Position numbers and translations under genes: made by a program
Shown: piece by piece, positions 1 to 9,288 of the stretch
How the letters are laid out: every line of letters begins with the position of its first letter
Numbering within the stretch: position 1 is the stretch's first letter
Assembly: GCF_007990775.1 (NCBI RefSeq)
Contig: NZ_BJXB01000004.1
Location: forward strand, 124,001 to 188,000
Length of the DNA stretch: 64,000 bases
Reading direction: 5' to 3'
Source of the DNA: Deinococcus cellulosilyticus NBRC 106333 = KACC 11606
Lineage (GTDB): Bacteria; Deinococcota; Deinococci; Deinococcales; Deinococcaceae
The notes under the pieces: generated by a model
The model's input: the letters and a program-made list of their open reading frames with translations, nothing else
Databases searched by the model: none
What the model was told of the DNA's origin: nothing

Positions 1-2
1 TG

Positions 3-3000
3 GAAAAAGAGGCACAGGCTCAGGGGGTGACCCTTGTGGTCCTCAAGGGCACCTTCGAGGTGGGACCGGACACCCTGCAAATGAGCACCGTGGAGGCAAA
101 CCACCTGCTGCAGGTCAGCCTCTACATGCAGGCTGGAGGGGTGCAGAACTTCACGGAGATGCTGCATTACCTCGGGGCGGAGGTTCTGGGGTTTCCTCTG
201 TCCTGGCAGGCCCCCACCCCTCTGCCCGAACTGGGGATCTATCATCCGGAGTTTGTTCATGCCCTGCAGCTTTTGGAGTGGCAGGACCTGCAGTCAGCTG
301 GGCGGCCTGTGGTGTCCGTGGTGTTCTACCGGGCGCACTTCCTGAGCGGCAACACCCATTTCGTGGATGTGCTGCTGCAGAAACTCGACGATGCAGGGCT
401 GTCTGGTCGGGCCATTTTTACCCCCAGCCTGAAACATCCTGAGTTGCAGCACTGGCTTGCTGGCTCAAACCTGATCGTCAGCACCCTGAGTTTCGCTGCG
501 GGTGAGGGGGCGATTCAGGCGTTCAGGGACCTGAATGTGCCTGTGCTGCAGGCCATCACCTCGGCGTCGAGGCATGCAGTCTGGTCGGTGTCTTCAAGGG
601 GACTTGGGGCACTCGACACCCTCATGAATGTGACCCTGCCCGAGTTCGATGGCAGGCTGATGGGCGACGTGGTGGCCTTCAAGGACCATGAGCGCTTCGA
701 ACCTTTCACGGAGGGCATCTCGCAACTGGTCCAGCGGGTGCAGAAGTGGCTGAACCTTCAGCAGAAACCGAATGCAGACAAAAAAGTGGCATTCGTGCTC
801 ACCAACTCTGGTGCGAAAGCCTCAAAAGTGGGAAACGCCGTGGGGCTCGATGCTCCAGCCAGCCTGTTGAACCTGCTTCAGGCCATGCGTTCCCAGGGCT
901 ACACCGTGCCAGAGCTGGATTTTTCGTCCGATGAACTGATCCAGTCGATCATTGGGCTCGGGACCTATGACGGGGAGGTTCCCGTGCACAGCCACACCCC
1001 CTTACAGGTCAGCAAGAGGGTGTACCAGGGCTGGTTTGAGGGGTTTCCAGAAGCGGCGCGCCAGAAAATGCTCAAAAAATGGACACTGGAACAGGAGCCG
1101 TACAGCACCTACAGCCACCTGCTGTTCTCTGGCCTGGAACTGGGCAACACGGTGATCTGCCTGCAGCCCCCCAGGGGTTACGGGATGGACCGGGATGCCA
1201 TCTACCACCAGCCAGACCTGCCGCCCACCCACCATTACGCAGCGTTCTACCAGTGGCTCACCCGCCCTGAAACCGAAGGGGGATGGGGGGCAGATGCCAT
1301 TGTGCACGTCGGGAAGCACGGCACCCTGGAGTGGCTGCCCGGCAAGGGGGTGGGGCTCAGTGCGGCCTGCTTTCCGGAATTGCTTCTGAATGGCACACCC
1401 CTGCTCTATCCGTTCATCGTCAATGATCCTGGCGAGGGCACCCAGGCCAAACGCAGGGGCCATGCGGTGATTGTGGACCACCTGATGCCCCCCCTCACCC
1501 GAGCAGACACCTATGGGCATCTGGCGCAGCTTCAACAGTTGATTGACCAGTATTACCAGCTGGAAGGCACCGATCCCAGCAAGCTTTCTGCCCTGCAGAA
1601 AGACATCTGGCAACTGATCGAGAAGACCCACCTGGACAGCGATCTGGACCTGCAGCAGTTCCTGAGCCAGGACCACGGAGACCACAAGCACGACTGGGAT
1701 GAAACCCTCACACCCGAAGGGGTGCCCGTCACCCTCACCGAGATGGGCAGCTTTGACCTCAAGCACCTGCTTGAAGACATCGACGGTTACCTGTGTGAAC
1801 TCGGCATGCTGCAGATCAGAGACGGCCTGCATGTGCTCGGCGAACTTCACCAGCTTCCAGACACCCTGCGTGCCCTGACCCGGCTTCCTGCTGCCGGAAA
1901 GTCCAGTGTCAGCCAGCTCCTGGCCCGTCATTTCGGTCTGGACTGGGAAGAATTGCTGGCCCACAAAGGAAAGCGGTTTGATGAAACAAAGATGATTCTG
2001 GACATCACGGTCCTGAGCCATGCAGATGCCCTGGAGGTGCTCGATGACCTGAACTTGCAGCTGCACCAGGGTCTGGAAGCAACTGGATTTGATGCAACTC
2101 AGGTGCCTGAGGTGGTCAAAGAGACGCTGGGGACAGCCAATCCAGAGCTGGAGGAAGCATTCCGCTGGGTCTGCACCGACCTCCTCCCCCGACTGGAAGG
2201 GGTGGACCAGGAAATCTGGGGGGTGTTGGGTGCCCTGGATGGACAGTTCACTCTCCCTGGCCCGAGTGGTGCACCTTCCAGAGGGGCCTTGCATGTGCTG
2301 CCCACAGGCCGCAACTTCTACGCCATTGACCCGAAATCGGTCCCGGCACCCACTTCACATGAGGTCGGGATTCAGCTGGCAAAAGCGACCTTAGACCGCT
2401 ACCTGAAAGAAGAAGGCACATACCCTGAGATGGTGGGGCTGAGTGTGTGGGGCACCTCCAACATCCGCACGCATGGGGACGACATTGCGCAGATCCTGGC
2501 TTTTCTGGGGGTAAAGCCTTTATGGAACGTGCACACCCGCAAAGTGGAAGGCCTCACGGTGGTCCCCCTGGAAGAACTTGGACGGCCCAGAATTGACGTG
2601 ACCGTGCGCATTTCGGGTTTCTTCCGGGACGCTTTCCCGCACGTCATTGACCTGCTCGATGAGGCGTTCGAGCGGGTGATGGAACTCGATGAGGACCCTG
2701 AACTCAATTTCCCGAGAAAACACTATCTGGAAAACATCCAGCAGGACGCTCCTGAACTGTCTCCAGAGGAACACGAGGTGCAGGCCCGTTACCGCATCTT
2801 CGGGGCGAAACCCGAAAGTTACGGGGCAGGCATTCTGCCCCTGATCGAGGAAGGCAACTGGAAAGATGAGCAGGACTTCCTGAAGGCCTACCTTGCGTGG
2901 GGTGGGTACGCCTATTCCAGAGCGGCCTCTGGTGTGGAGGCGCAGGAGAGCTTTCAGGAACGACTGTCGCAGGTGCAAGTTGCTTTGCACAACCAGGACA

Positions 3001-3515
3001 ACCGGGAACATGACCTGCTCGACAGCGACGATTACTTCCAGTTTCACGGGGGCATGGTGGCCAGCATCCACGCCCTGACGGGCAGCAAACCCAGAGCATA
3101 CTTCGGGGACAGCAGCAACCCCGAACAGGCCCAGGTGCGCGACCTCAAACAGGAAATCCTGCGGGTGTACCGTGCCCGTGTGGTCAATCCCAAATGGATT
3201 TCCGGCATCCAGAGGCATGGGTACAAGGGGGCACTCGAAATGCTGGCGACTGTGGATTACCTGTTCGGGTTTGATGCCACCACCGGAGTGATGGAGGATT
3301 TCATGTATGAGGAGGTGGCGCAGCAGTACGCTCTGGACCCGGCCCTCCAGGATTTCTTCCGGGCGAGCAACCCCTGGGCACTGAAAAACATCACCGAAAG
3401 GCTGCTGGAAGCTGTCAGCAGAGACCTGTGGGAAAACCCAGATCCTGAAACCCTGCAGCGCCTCAAAAACACCTTGCAAAACAGCGAAACCTGGCTTGAG
3501 GAGGTGCAGGAATGA
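3..3515 (+). CDS. cobN: Cobaltochelatase subunit CobN (5' end outside window)
   Basis: Large subunit of the ATP-dependent cobaltochelatase, which inserts Co2+ into hydrogenobyrinate a,c-diamide in aerobic cobalamin synthesis (BchH/ChlH homologue). The frame is open to the window edge, so the first residues are missing; about 1,170 codons are visible. The family signature GKHGTLEWLPGKG is encoded near 1312-1350, and HVGKHGTLEW-type and C-terminal RHGYKGALEM motifs (near 3210) are typical of CobN/BchH. The stop overlaps the next gene (ATGA, 3512-3515), which encodes the AAA+/vWA partner, as expected for a chelatase operon. Cytoplasmic. Recognition of the family is firm. CobN rather than magnesium chelatase H is inferred from the downstream cobalt permease and cobB. 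Confidence 0.93.
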   Translation, partial: EKEAQAQGVTLVVLKGTFEVGPDTLQMSTVEANHLLQVSLYMQAGGVQNFTEMLHYLGAEVLGFPLSWQAPTPLPELGIYHPEFVHALQLLEWQDLQSAGRPVVSVVFYRAHFLSGNTHFVDVLLQKLDDAGLSGRAIFTPSLKHPELQHWLAGSNLIVSTLSFAAGEGAIQAFRDLNVPVLQAITSASRHAVWSVSSRGLGALDTLMNVTLPEFDGRLMGDVVAFKDHERFEPFTEGISQLVQRVQKWLNLQQKPNADKKVAFVLTNSGAKASKVGNAVGLDAPASLLNLLQAMRSQGYTVPELDFSSDELIQSIIGLGTYDGEVPVHSHTPLQVSKRVYQGWFEGFPEAARQKMLKKWTLEQEPYSTYSHLLFSGLELGNTVICLQPPRGYGMDRDAIYHQPDLPPTHHYAAFYQWLTRPETEGGWGADAIVHVGKHGTLEWLPGKGVGLSAACFPELLLNGTPLLYPFIVNDPGEGTQAKRRGHAVIVDHLMPPLTRADTYGHLAQLQQLIDQYYQLEGTDPSKLSALQKDIWQLIEKTHLDSDLDLQQFLSQDHGDHKHDWDETLTPEGVPVTLTEMGSFDLKHLLEDIDGYLCELGMLQIRDGLHVLGELHQLPDTLRALTRLPAAGKSSVSQLLARHFGLDWEELLAHKGKRFDETKMILDITVLSHADALEVLDDLNLQLHQGLEATGFDATQVPEVVKETLGTANPELEEAFRWVCTDLLPRLEGVDQEIWGVLGALDGQFTLPGPSGAPSRGALHVLPTGRNFYAIDPKSVPAPTSHEVGIQLAKATLDRYLKEEGTYPEMVGLSVWGTSNIRTHGDDIAQILAFLGVKPLWNVHTRKVEGLTVVPLEELGRPRIDVTVRISGFFRDAFPHVIDLLDEAFERVMELDEDPELNFPRKHYLENIQQDAPELSPEEHEVQARYRIFGAKPESYGAGILPLIEEGNWKDEQDFLKAYLAWGGYAYSRAASGVEAQESFQERLSQVQVALHNQDNREHDLLDSDDYFQFHGGMVASIHALTGSKPRAYFGDSSNPEQAQVRDLKQEILRVYRARVVNPKWISGIQRHGYKGALEMLATVDYLFGFDATTGVMEDFMYEEVAQQYALDPALQDFFRASNPWALKNITERLLEAVSRDLWENPDPETLQRLKNTLQNSETWLEEVQE

Positions 3516-5143
3516 AGGTCCTCTACCCCTTCACCGCCATTGTGGGCCAGCAGGACATGAAACTCGCCCTGCTCCTGAATGCCATTGATCCCTCACTCGG
3601 AGGGGTGCTCCTCAGGGGAGACAAAGGAAGTGCCAAGAGCACCGCCGCGAGGGCACTGGCAACACTGCTGGGTGAGGTGCCTTTCATCAACCTGCCTCTG
3701 GGCGTGACCGAGGACCGCTTGCTGGGGGGTCTGGATCTGGAACAAACCCTGAAAGGTCACCCTGCCCTGAAACCTGGACTGCTGCAACAGGCCCACGGGG
3801 GAGTTCTGTACGTGGATGAGGTGAACCTGCTGCCAGATTTTGCAGTGGACGCCCTGCTGGACGTTGCAGCCTCTGGCACAGGCCATGTGGAACGAGAAGG
3901 CTTCAGTGTCACGTACCCGGCCAGGTTTGTCCTGATTGGCAGCATGAACCTGGAAGAAGGGGAGTTGCGGCCCCAGTTGCTGGACCGTTTTGCTCTCTCG
4001 GTGGAGGTGAAAGCCCCACTTGATCCAGCAGAAAGACAGACAATTCTGCGTTCCCGGCTGGCTTTCGAGCAGGACCCTCAGGCTTTTGTTGGGGTACAGC
4101 AAGAAGCGCAAAGTCAGCTCTCACAGCAGATTCTGTCTGCAAGGGTGCGGTTGAAAGACCTCCAGACGCCAGAAGGCCTGTTGCACCGCATTTCTGAAGT
4201 GGTGTGCCAGCATCAGGTGACCTCCCTGCGGGCAGACCTGGCCCTGCTGAAAGCCTGCAGGGCCCACGCCGCATGGCATGGACGCACCGAAGTGGGGGTA
4301 GAGGACGTGGAGCAGGTGATGCATCTGGTGCTCAATCACCGCAGCCACCAGAAACTTCCCCCTCCCCCCCAGCAACCTCAGCAACCCCAACAGGAACAGG
4401 AGAAGCAGGAACGTTCTGTCCCTGAGCAGGTGTTTGAGCCCGAGAAAAACACCAGGGTCAGGTGGGATCTGGAGCCCTCCAGAGGCCCTTCTGCTGTGCA
4501 AAAACGAACCCAGATCCAGGCTGTGAGAACCGACCACCCTGAACGCCTGCACCTGCGCAGCACCCTCACCCATGCCGTGACCCGCACCGGGACCCTGCAA
4601 CCCTCCCGGGAAGACCTGCATGAGGCCAGACCCACTGTGCGCCCCGCCCAGCGCCTGATTTTTGTGGTGGATGCCAGTGGTTCTCTGGGCGCACAGGCCC
4701 GCATGGCTGCTGTAAAAGGGGCCTTGCTGCAGGTGCTTGAAAAAAGCCAGGAGGAGGTGGCCCTTGTGACTTTTCGGGGCACCCAGGCACAGGTGGCTCT
4801 GAAACCCACCCGCGATCTGGAAGCTGCATGCAGGGTGCTGTCCTACCTGCCCACCGGAGGCCGCACGCCCCTCTTGCATGCCCTGCAAGTCAGTCAGGAA
4901 CTGGTCACTGCGCAGAGCACCCTCGTCCTGATCACGGACGGCAAGGCCAATGTGGGGGCCTGGGAAGAAACCCTGCAGGCCGCTGCACGCATTTCGTGCC
5001 CCGTGCTGGTCCTCGGCACCGATCCGGCCACACGTGAACGCACCCTCGAACTGGCCCGGGTGATGCACGGCAAACACCAGTTGCTCCCTGAAACCAGCAC
5101 CGAAAGGCTGCTGGAACACCTGCCTCTGGGTGCTGCCCGTTGA
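3512..5143 (+). CDS. ChlI/ChlD-type AAA+ and vWA chelatase subunit
   Basis: Motor subunit partnering CobN in ATP-driven metal insertion. The 543-residue protein has an AAA+ module with Walker A GDKGSAKST at 36-44 and Walker B LYVDEVNLL at about 99-107. A Pro/Gln/Glu-rich linker follows (about 288-310), then a von Willebrand A domain with the MIDAS motif DASGS at about 386-390 and a later T-D-G motif. ChlI-like ATPase and ChlD-like vWA are thus fused in one chain, as in many 'magnesium chelatase ATPase subunit D' proteins that serve CobN in place of CobS/CobT. Starts inside the cobN stop (ATGA) and is followed after 37 bp by the permease. Role with cobalt is inferred from context. Confidence 0.9.
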   Translation: MKVLYPFTAIVGQQDMKLALLLNAIDPSLGGVLLRGDKGSAKSTAARALATLLGEVPFINLPLGVTEDRLLGGLDLEQTLKGHPALKPGLLQQAHGGVLYVDEVNLLPDFAVDALLDVAASGTGHVEREGFSVTYPARFVLIGSMNLEEGELRPQLLDRFALSVEVKAPLDPAERQTILRSRLAFEQDPQAFVGVQQEAQSQLSQQILSARVRLKDLQTPEGLLHRISEVVCQHQVTSLRADLALLKACRAHAAWHGRTEVGVEDVEQVMHLVLNHRSHQKLPPPPQQPQQPQQEQEKQERSVPEQVFEPEKNTRVRWDLEPSRGPSAVQKRTQIQAVRTDHPERLHLRSTLTHAVTRTGTLQPSREDLHEARPTVRPAQRLIFVVDASGSLGAQARMAAVKGALLQVLEKSQEEVALVTFRGTQAQVALKPTRDLEAACRVLSYLPTGGRTPLLHALQVSQELVTAQSTLVLITDGKANVGAWEETLQAAARISCPVLVLGTDPATRERTLELARVMHGKHQLLPETSTERLLEHLPLGAAR

Positions 5144-5180
5144 TACCAGATCCCATTTTCTGCCTTTTGAAAGGACTTCC

Positions 5181-6101
5181 ATGAACTTCAAAGAACCTTA
5201 TGTGCCCACTGTTGTTGGGCTGCACCTGCTGGGTCTGGCCCTGCTGGTCTTCGGTGCGCTGGAACATCCCCTGATGTGGGGCCTGGGGCTGGCGGTGTAT
5301 GGTCTGGGCCTGCGTCACGCCTGGGATGCAGACCACATTGCTGTCATTGACAACAGCAGCCGCAAATTCCTGCAGGAAAACAAGAATGCCCGTGCGGTGG
5401 GCTTTTACTTCGCTGCCGGACACGCTCTGGTGGTGCTGCTGATGAGCATCGGGGCGGCATTGCTCGGACAGAACCTCACCGGAGAGCACAGTGCCCTCAC
5501 CCTGGTGGGAAGCTGGGTGGCCCCTCTGGTGGGCGGGCTGTACCTGCTGTTGCTGGCCCTGGTGAACCTGCGTTCCTGCCTGCAGATCATGAAAGGTCAG
5601 CACACGCATGGTGGGCTGCTGGCCCGAGTTCTGCTGCCCCTCAACCGCATGGTCCGTGAACCCTGGCACCTCCTGCCGGTGGGTTTCCTGATGGGACTGG
5701 GCATGGAGACCGCCTCCGAAGTGACCTTGCTGGCCTTCTCGGGTTCTGCTGCACAGCAGGGGGTGAACTGGTCGGCCATTCTGTCTTTGCCCCTGCTGTT
5801 TGCTGCAGGCATGACCCTGATGGACACCCTGGATGGCCTCCTGATGACCCGCGCCTACCAGCAGACCCTGGTCCAGGGGGCAACCCGCAAAAAGTACAAC
5901 CTGCTGCTGACTGCAGTGTCTGGCAGCATTGCCCTGGTCATTGGACTCTGGACCGTGCTGGGCTGGGTTTCTGAGCATTACCATGCGCTTCCCTTCATTG
6001 ACCGGGTGGATGTGTCCAGCCTGGGGTTCGTGCTTGCCGCTTTCGGTCTGGGCAGCCTGATCCTGCTGACGTTCAGACCAGACCGAAAGTTCTCGCAATA
6101 A
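5181..6101 (+). CDS. Nickel/cobalt permease, NiCoT family
   Basis: Integral membrane transporter of the HoxN/NixA (NiCoT) family, importing Co2+ or Ni2+. The diagnostic helix-II signature H-A-W-D-A-D-H-I, preceded by R and followed by AVID, is at residues about 46-58. The 306-residue chain is rich in hydrophobic helices and carries the second family motif GLGMETASEV near residues 172-181. The ATG at 5181 is chosen because AAAGGA lies just upstream; the frame is open further 5', but that would overlap the chelatase gene. Placement between the chelatase and cobB indicates cobalt supply for corrin metallation. Substrate preference cannot be read from sequence. Confidence 0.9.
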   Translation: MNFKEPYVPTVVGLHLLGLALLVFGALEHPLMWGLGLAVYGLGLRHAWDADHIAVIDNSSRKFLQENKNARAVGFYFAAGHALVVLLMSIGAALLGQNLTGEHSALTLVGSWVAPLVGGLYLLLLALVNLRSCLQIMKGQHTHGGLLARVLLPLNRMVREPWHLLPVGFLMGLGMETASEVTLLAFSGSAAQQGVNWSAILSLPLLFAAGMTLMDTLDGLLMTRAYQQTLVQGATRKKYNLLLTAVSGSIALVIGLWTVLGWVSEHYHALPFIDRVDVSSLGFVLAAFGLGSLILLTFRPDRKFSQ

Positions 6102-6112
6102 CAGCACGCCTG

Positions 6113-7435
6113 ATGGTTGCAGCGGCCCACTCCGGGGCAGGCAAGACCACTGTGAGCAGCCTGATCTGTGCAGGACTGAATGCGCAGGGCCTCAGGGTGC
6201 AGCCCTTCAAACTGGGGCCAGACTACCTGGACCCCACCCACCTCGGCCATGCGGCCAGGGTGAAAGCCAGAAACCTGGACAGTTACCTGTTGCCTCCTGA
6301 ACGCCTGAAGCAACTGTTTCATGCAGGTGCTGTACAGGCAGAGGTCAGTGTGCTGGAAGGGGTGATGGGCCTGTTTGACGGCAAAAGTCCTCTGTCGGAT
6401 GAGCATTCCACAGCAGATCTGGCCCGCCTCCTCAAATGCCCGGTGGTGCTCGTGCTGGACGCTTCGGGGACAGCCAGAACCATTGCAGCCATTGCCCAGG
6501 GCCTCATGCAGTTTGCCCAGGACATGGACATCTGTGGTGTGATTCTCAACCGGGTGGGATCGGAGCGTCATGCTGAACTCTGCAAGATGGCCCTTTCCCA
6601 GCAGGGCATCCGCTGCTTTGGTCACCTGACCAGACAGCCTGAACTGCACCTTCCTGGCAGGCATCTGGGCCTGCTGGGCGCACAGGAACATGCCCTGTCA
6701 CACGAGGTGCTTTTCCAGACCTGCAGCACCCTGGATCTGGAAGGTCTGCTGGAGGTGGCCCGGTCGGCGCTTCCTCTTGAGGTTCCCCCAGAAACCACCA
6801 AACCCATGGGACAGGTGCGTCTGGGCATCGCCCAGGACGAGGCCTTCAGCTTCTATTATCAGGATGCGCTGGATCTGCTGGAGCGGCTCGGGGCCACCCT
6901 CGTGCCGTTTTCTCCACTCAGGGACCCGGAGCTTCCCGTGTGCGATGGACTGCTGATCGGTGGGGGTTACCCCGAGGTGCATGCTGCAAAGCTCAGTGAA
7001 AATCAAAGCATGCAAGAAAGCATCCGCCAGTTCGCAGCACAGGGCCATCCTGTGGTGGCGGAATGCGGGGGATTGATGTACCTCTCAGAGCAGGTGACCA
7101 CCAAAGAAGGTCAGGTGTTCGGGATGTGCGGGGTGGTGCCCTACCGGACCGCAATGACTGGCAAATTGACCCTGGGGTACCGGGAAGTCACCTTCCTGCA
7201 GGACACCCCACTGGGTCTGGCAGGCACGCAGGTGAGAGGACATGAGTTTCACCACTCCAGCCTGACCCATGAGGCTTTTCAGCCCGCTTACCGAACAGAA
7301 CATGGACCCGAAGGATATGCCTGTGGAAATGTTCTGGCAAGCTATGTGCACCTGCATCATGCGGGTTTTCCAGCACTGGCCCGGCACTTTGTTCAGGCCC
7401 TGATGGAGAAATCATGTGTTCCCATGAACAGGTGA
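6113..7435 (+). CDS. cobB: Cobyrinic acid a,c-diamide synthase
   Basis: ATP- and glutamine-dependent amidation of (hydrogeno)byrinate side chains a and c (CobB/CbiA). The N-terminal dethiobiotin-synthetase-like domain starts with the P-loop A-H-S-G-A-G-K-T-T at about residues 5-13. The C-terminal class I glutamine amidotransferase (GATase_3) domain shows the nucleophile Cys in VVAECGGLMYL at about 312-322, with a late H-x-H region (HLHHAGFP). Length 440 fits the family. It begins 11 bp after the permease stop and is the last gene of the operon; its stop lies in a strong hairpin. CobB is preferred over CbiA by analogy with the CobN-type aerobic pathway. Confidence 0.92.
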   Translation: MVAAAHSGAGKTTVSSLICAGLNAQGLRVQPFKLGPDYLDPTHLGHAARVKARNLDSYLLPPERLKQLFHAGAVQAEVSVLEGVMGLFDGKSPLSDEHSTADLARLLKCPVVLVLDASGTARTIAAIAQGLMQFAQDMDICGVILNRVGSERHAELCKMALSQQGIRCFGHLTRQPELHLPGRHLGLLGAQEHALSHEVLFQTCSTLDLEGLLEVARSALPLEVPPETTKPMGQVRLGIAQDEAFSFYYQDALDLLERLGATLVPFSPLRDPELPVCDGLLIGGGYPEVHAAKLSENQSMQESIRQFAAQGHPVVAECGGLMYLSEQVTTKEGQVFGMCGVVPYRTAMTGKLTLGYREVTFLQDTPLGLAGTQVRGHEFHHSSLTHEAFQPAYRTEHGPEGYACGNVLASYVHLHHAGFPALARHFVQALMEKSCVPMNR

Positions 7436-7478
7436 GGGATGTCCTGCTGATGTTTTCACCCGCAGGACATCCCTCACC
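7431..7478 (+). terminator. 17-bp perfect hairpin at the end of the cobalamin operon
   Basis: GGTGAGGGATGTCCTGC (7431-7447) pairs perfectly with 7462-7478 around a 14-nt loop. The cobB stop (7433-7435) is inside the left arm. No T-tract follows, so it may act as a processing or stabilising stem or a non-canonical terminator. Confidence 0.6.
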
Positions 7479-7593
7479 CCTGTCTGGAGGTATGAATGTC
7501 TTGTCGGCATCTGGACGCACAGGACACGCCACCTTCACCGATTTCTCATTGGGCCCATATAAGGTCAGAAAAACCTCTGACCACCAGGAGACC

Positions 7594-8235
7594 ATGAAAC
7601 CCACCCTCTTTTTGATCGTGACCAGCCTGCTCCTCACGCAGGCCCTTGCCCAGCAGACCTACACCGTGAAGCAGGGAGACACCCTGAGCCGCATCAGCCA
7701 GAAACTCGGGGTGAGCCTTGAAGCCCTGCAGACGGTGAACCCGCAACTCAGCAGCCCACACAGCCTCAAGATGGGTCAGGTGCTGAAGCTGCCCACCAGA
7801 ACCAGCCGCAGCAACACAGCAAAAGCCACGGTGAAAAAGGCCTCTTTTGACCAGCGCAGCTGGACCTGGCCTGCCCAGGGCAGGATGGTCAGCGGATTCG
7901 GGTACCGCAAGATGGTGGTGGCCGGCACCAACTGGCACCCGGCCATTGACATCATGGGCAAAACCGGAAGCCCCATTCTGGCCGCCCGTCCCGGGACCGT
8001 CACCGAGGCCAGATGGGACGCCACCGGATACGGTTACATGGTGCTGATTGACCACGGGGACGGCCTGAAGACCCGTTACAGCCACAACAGCAAACTGCTG
8101 GTCACTCCGGGACAGCAGGTGCAGCAGGGCCAGACCATCGCCCTGATGGGCCAGACCGGGTTTGCCACCGTGCCCCATCTGGATTTCCGGGTGTATGTGT
8201 CTGGCAAGGAAATCAACCCGATGACGCTGTACTGA
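7594..8235 (+). CDS. Secreted LysM-M23 peptidoglycan peptidase-like protein
   Basis: Envelope protein of 213 residues. It has a signal peptide (about 1-20, ending ALAQQ), one LysM peptidoglycan-binding motif (TYTVKQGDTLSRIS, about 22-65), and a C-terminal M23/LytM-like domain (about 90-205). The zinc motif HxxxD is present (H-P-A-I-D). The usual HxH is instead H-L-D in VPHLDFRV near the C-terminus, so one metal ligand is changed and activity is uncertain. ATG 7594 is chosen for the CAGGAG just upstream and the signal peptide; upstream codons are in the leader. A plausible promoter is TTCACC-18 bp-TATAAG at 7534-7563. A strong bidirectional terminator follows. Confidence 0.85.
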   Translation: MKPTLFLIVTSLLLTQALAQQTYTVKQGDTLSRISQKLGVSLEALQTVNPQLSSPHSLKMGQVLKLPTRTSRSNTAKATVKKASFDQRSWTWPAQGRMVSGFGYRKMVVAGTNWHPAIDIMGKTGSPILAARPGTVTEARWDATGYGYMVLIDHGDGLKTRYSHNSKLLVTPGQQVQQGQTIALMGQTGFATVPHLDFRVYVSGKEINPMTLY

Positions 8236-8271
8236 AAAGAGCAGCAGGACGTTCCCAGGACGGGGCAGGAC

Positions 8272-8306
8272 AAAAAGACCAGAAGCGAATGGCTTCTGGT
8301 CTTTTT
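8272..8306. terminator. Bidirectional intrinsic terminator
   Basis: AAAAAGACCAGAAGC (8272-8286), loop GAATG, then GCTTCTGGTCTTTTT. A/T tracts on both sides let it end the M23 gene (+) and the convergent reductase gene (-). Confidence 0.9.
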
Positions 8307-8316
8307 GTGGAAGGGG

Positions 8317-9180
8317 TCAGGCCTGAGGGACCTTCTGCTGGAATTTCTCCCTGTGGTGTTCTGCGTAGTCCTGCAGTGAGTAAGGGGGTCTTCCGGTCAG
8401 TTCCTGCACGTGCGGGGTGGGGGCAGCGAGCCAGCCCTGGACCACAGCTCCGAAAATGAAGGCGAGGTTCCGGGCGTAGTCTTCGGGCATGCCCCTTTTG
8501 ACCATGGTCTGCACGAATTCTTCAGGGGTGCTGGCCTCATAGCGGATGGTGCGACCTGCAACTTTTGTGAGGACCTGCGCCGCTTCTGCATAGCTGAGGC
8601 CTTCAGGGCCGGTGAGAATGAAGGCCCGGCCATCGAATGCACTGCTGGTGAGGGCTGCAGCGGCAGACCGGGCAATGTCGCGGGCATCGATGAAGGAGGT
8701 TCTGGCGTCTGCTGCGGGAAGACGGATCAGCCCTGCTTCGACATCCTGGGCCCAGTAGGTGTGAAAGTTGTCGGAGAACCAGTTGGGACGCAGAATCACG
8801 TACGGCAGCCCTGAACCCTCAAGGAGCAACTCCACCTTTCTGAGGGGGATGTTGTCGTCTGCCTCCACCCCGATGGCCGTTTGCAGGACGATCTTGATGC
8901 CACGCTGCTGGGCGGCTTTCAGGACCGGGGCGAGCAGGTCGTAAGCTTGCAGCACCCCTGCTGGAGCCACCGTGAACAGACGGTCCACCCCTTCGAGGGC
9001 AGCATCAAAGGTGGAGGGGTCGGAGAAGTCAAAGGCCACACGCTCAAGCCCGGTCAGGGCAGGAAGGGTTTCAGGGTGGCGGCTGGCGGCTTTCACCTGT
9101 TCGCCTTTTTCAAGCAGGATGCGGGTGAGGTGGTGGCCTACGGTGCCGGAACTTCCAAGGATCAGAATCTGGTGTGTCAT
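8317..9180 (-). CDS. NmrA-like NAD(P)-binding reductase
   Basis: Cytoplasmic atypical short-chain dehydrogenase of 287 residues, NmrA/QOR2 type. The N-terminal dinucleotide motif is G-S-S-G-T-V-G-H (about 9-16). The region LRPNWFSDNFHTYW and the lack of a classical YxxxK support the NmrA-like class of NADPH sensors or quinone/azo reductases. Divergent from the AraC-type gene at 9289 across a 108-bp spacer, a common arrangement in which the regulator controls the reductase. Substrate unknown. The start gives a clean N-terminus and has GGAGG about 8 nt upstream. Confidence 0.85.
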   Translation of the reverse strand: MTHQILILGSSGTVGHHLTRILLEKGEQVKAASRHPETLPALTGLERVAFDFSDPSTFDAALEGVDRLFTVAPAGVLQAYDLLAPVLKAAQQRGIKIVLQTAIGVEADDNIPLRKVELLLEGSGLPYVILRPNWFSDNFHTYWAQDVEAGLIRLPAADARTSFIDARDIARSAAAALTSSAFDGRAFILTGPEGLSYAEAAQVLTKVAGRTIRYEASTPEEFVQTMVKRGMPEDYARNLAFIFGAVVQGWLAAPTPHVQELTGRPPYSLQDYAEHHREKFQQKVPQA

Positions 9181-9288
9181 GGTGGTGCCTCCTTTGTGCT
9201 TTAGATTCTATAGTGCAAACCAAAGACAGTCTATGCCAGAAAAGCTTGGTTTCTTTGCAGATCGTCTCAAAAGGTGTACCATCAGGAC

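Noticed and set aside
1002..2294. A 430-codon minus-strand frame inside cobN.
   Set aside because: Antisense shadow of a well-recognised gene; no domain or ribosome site.
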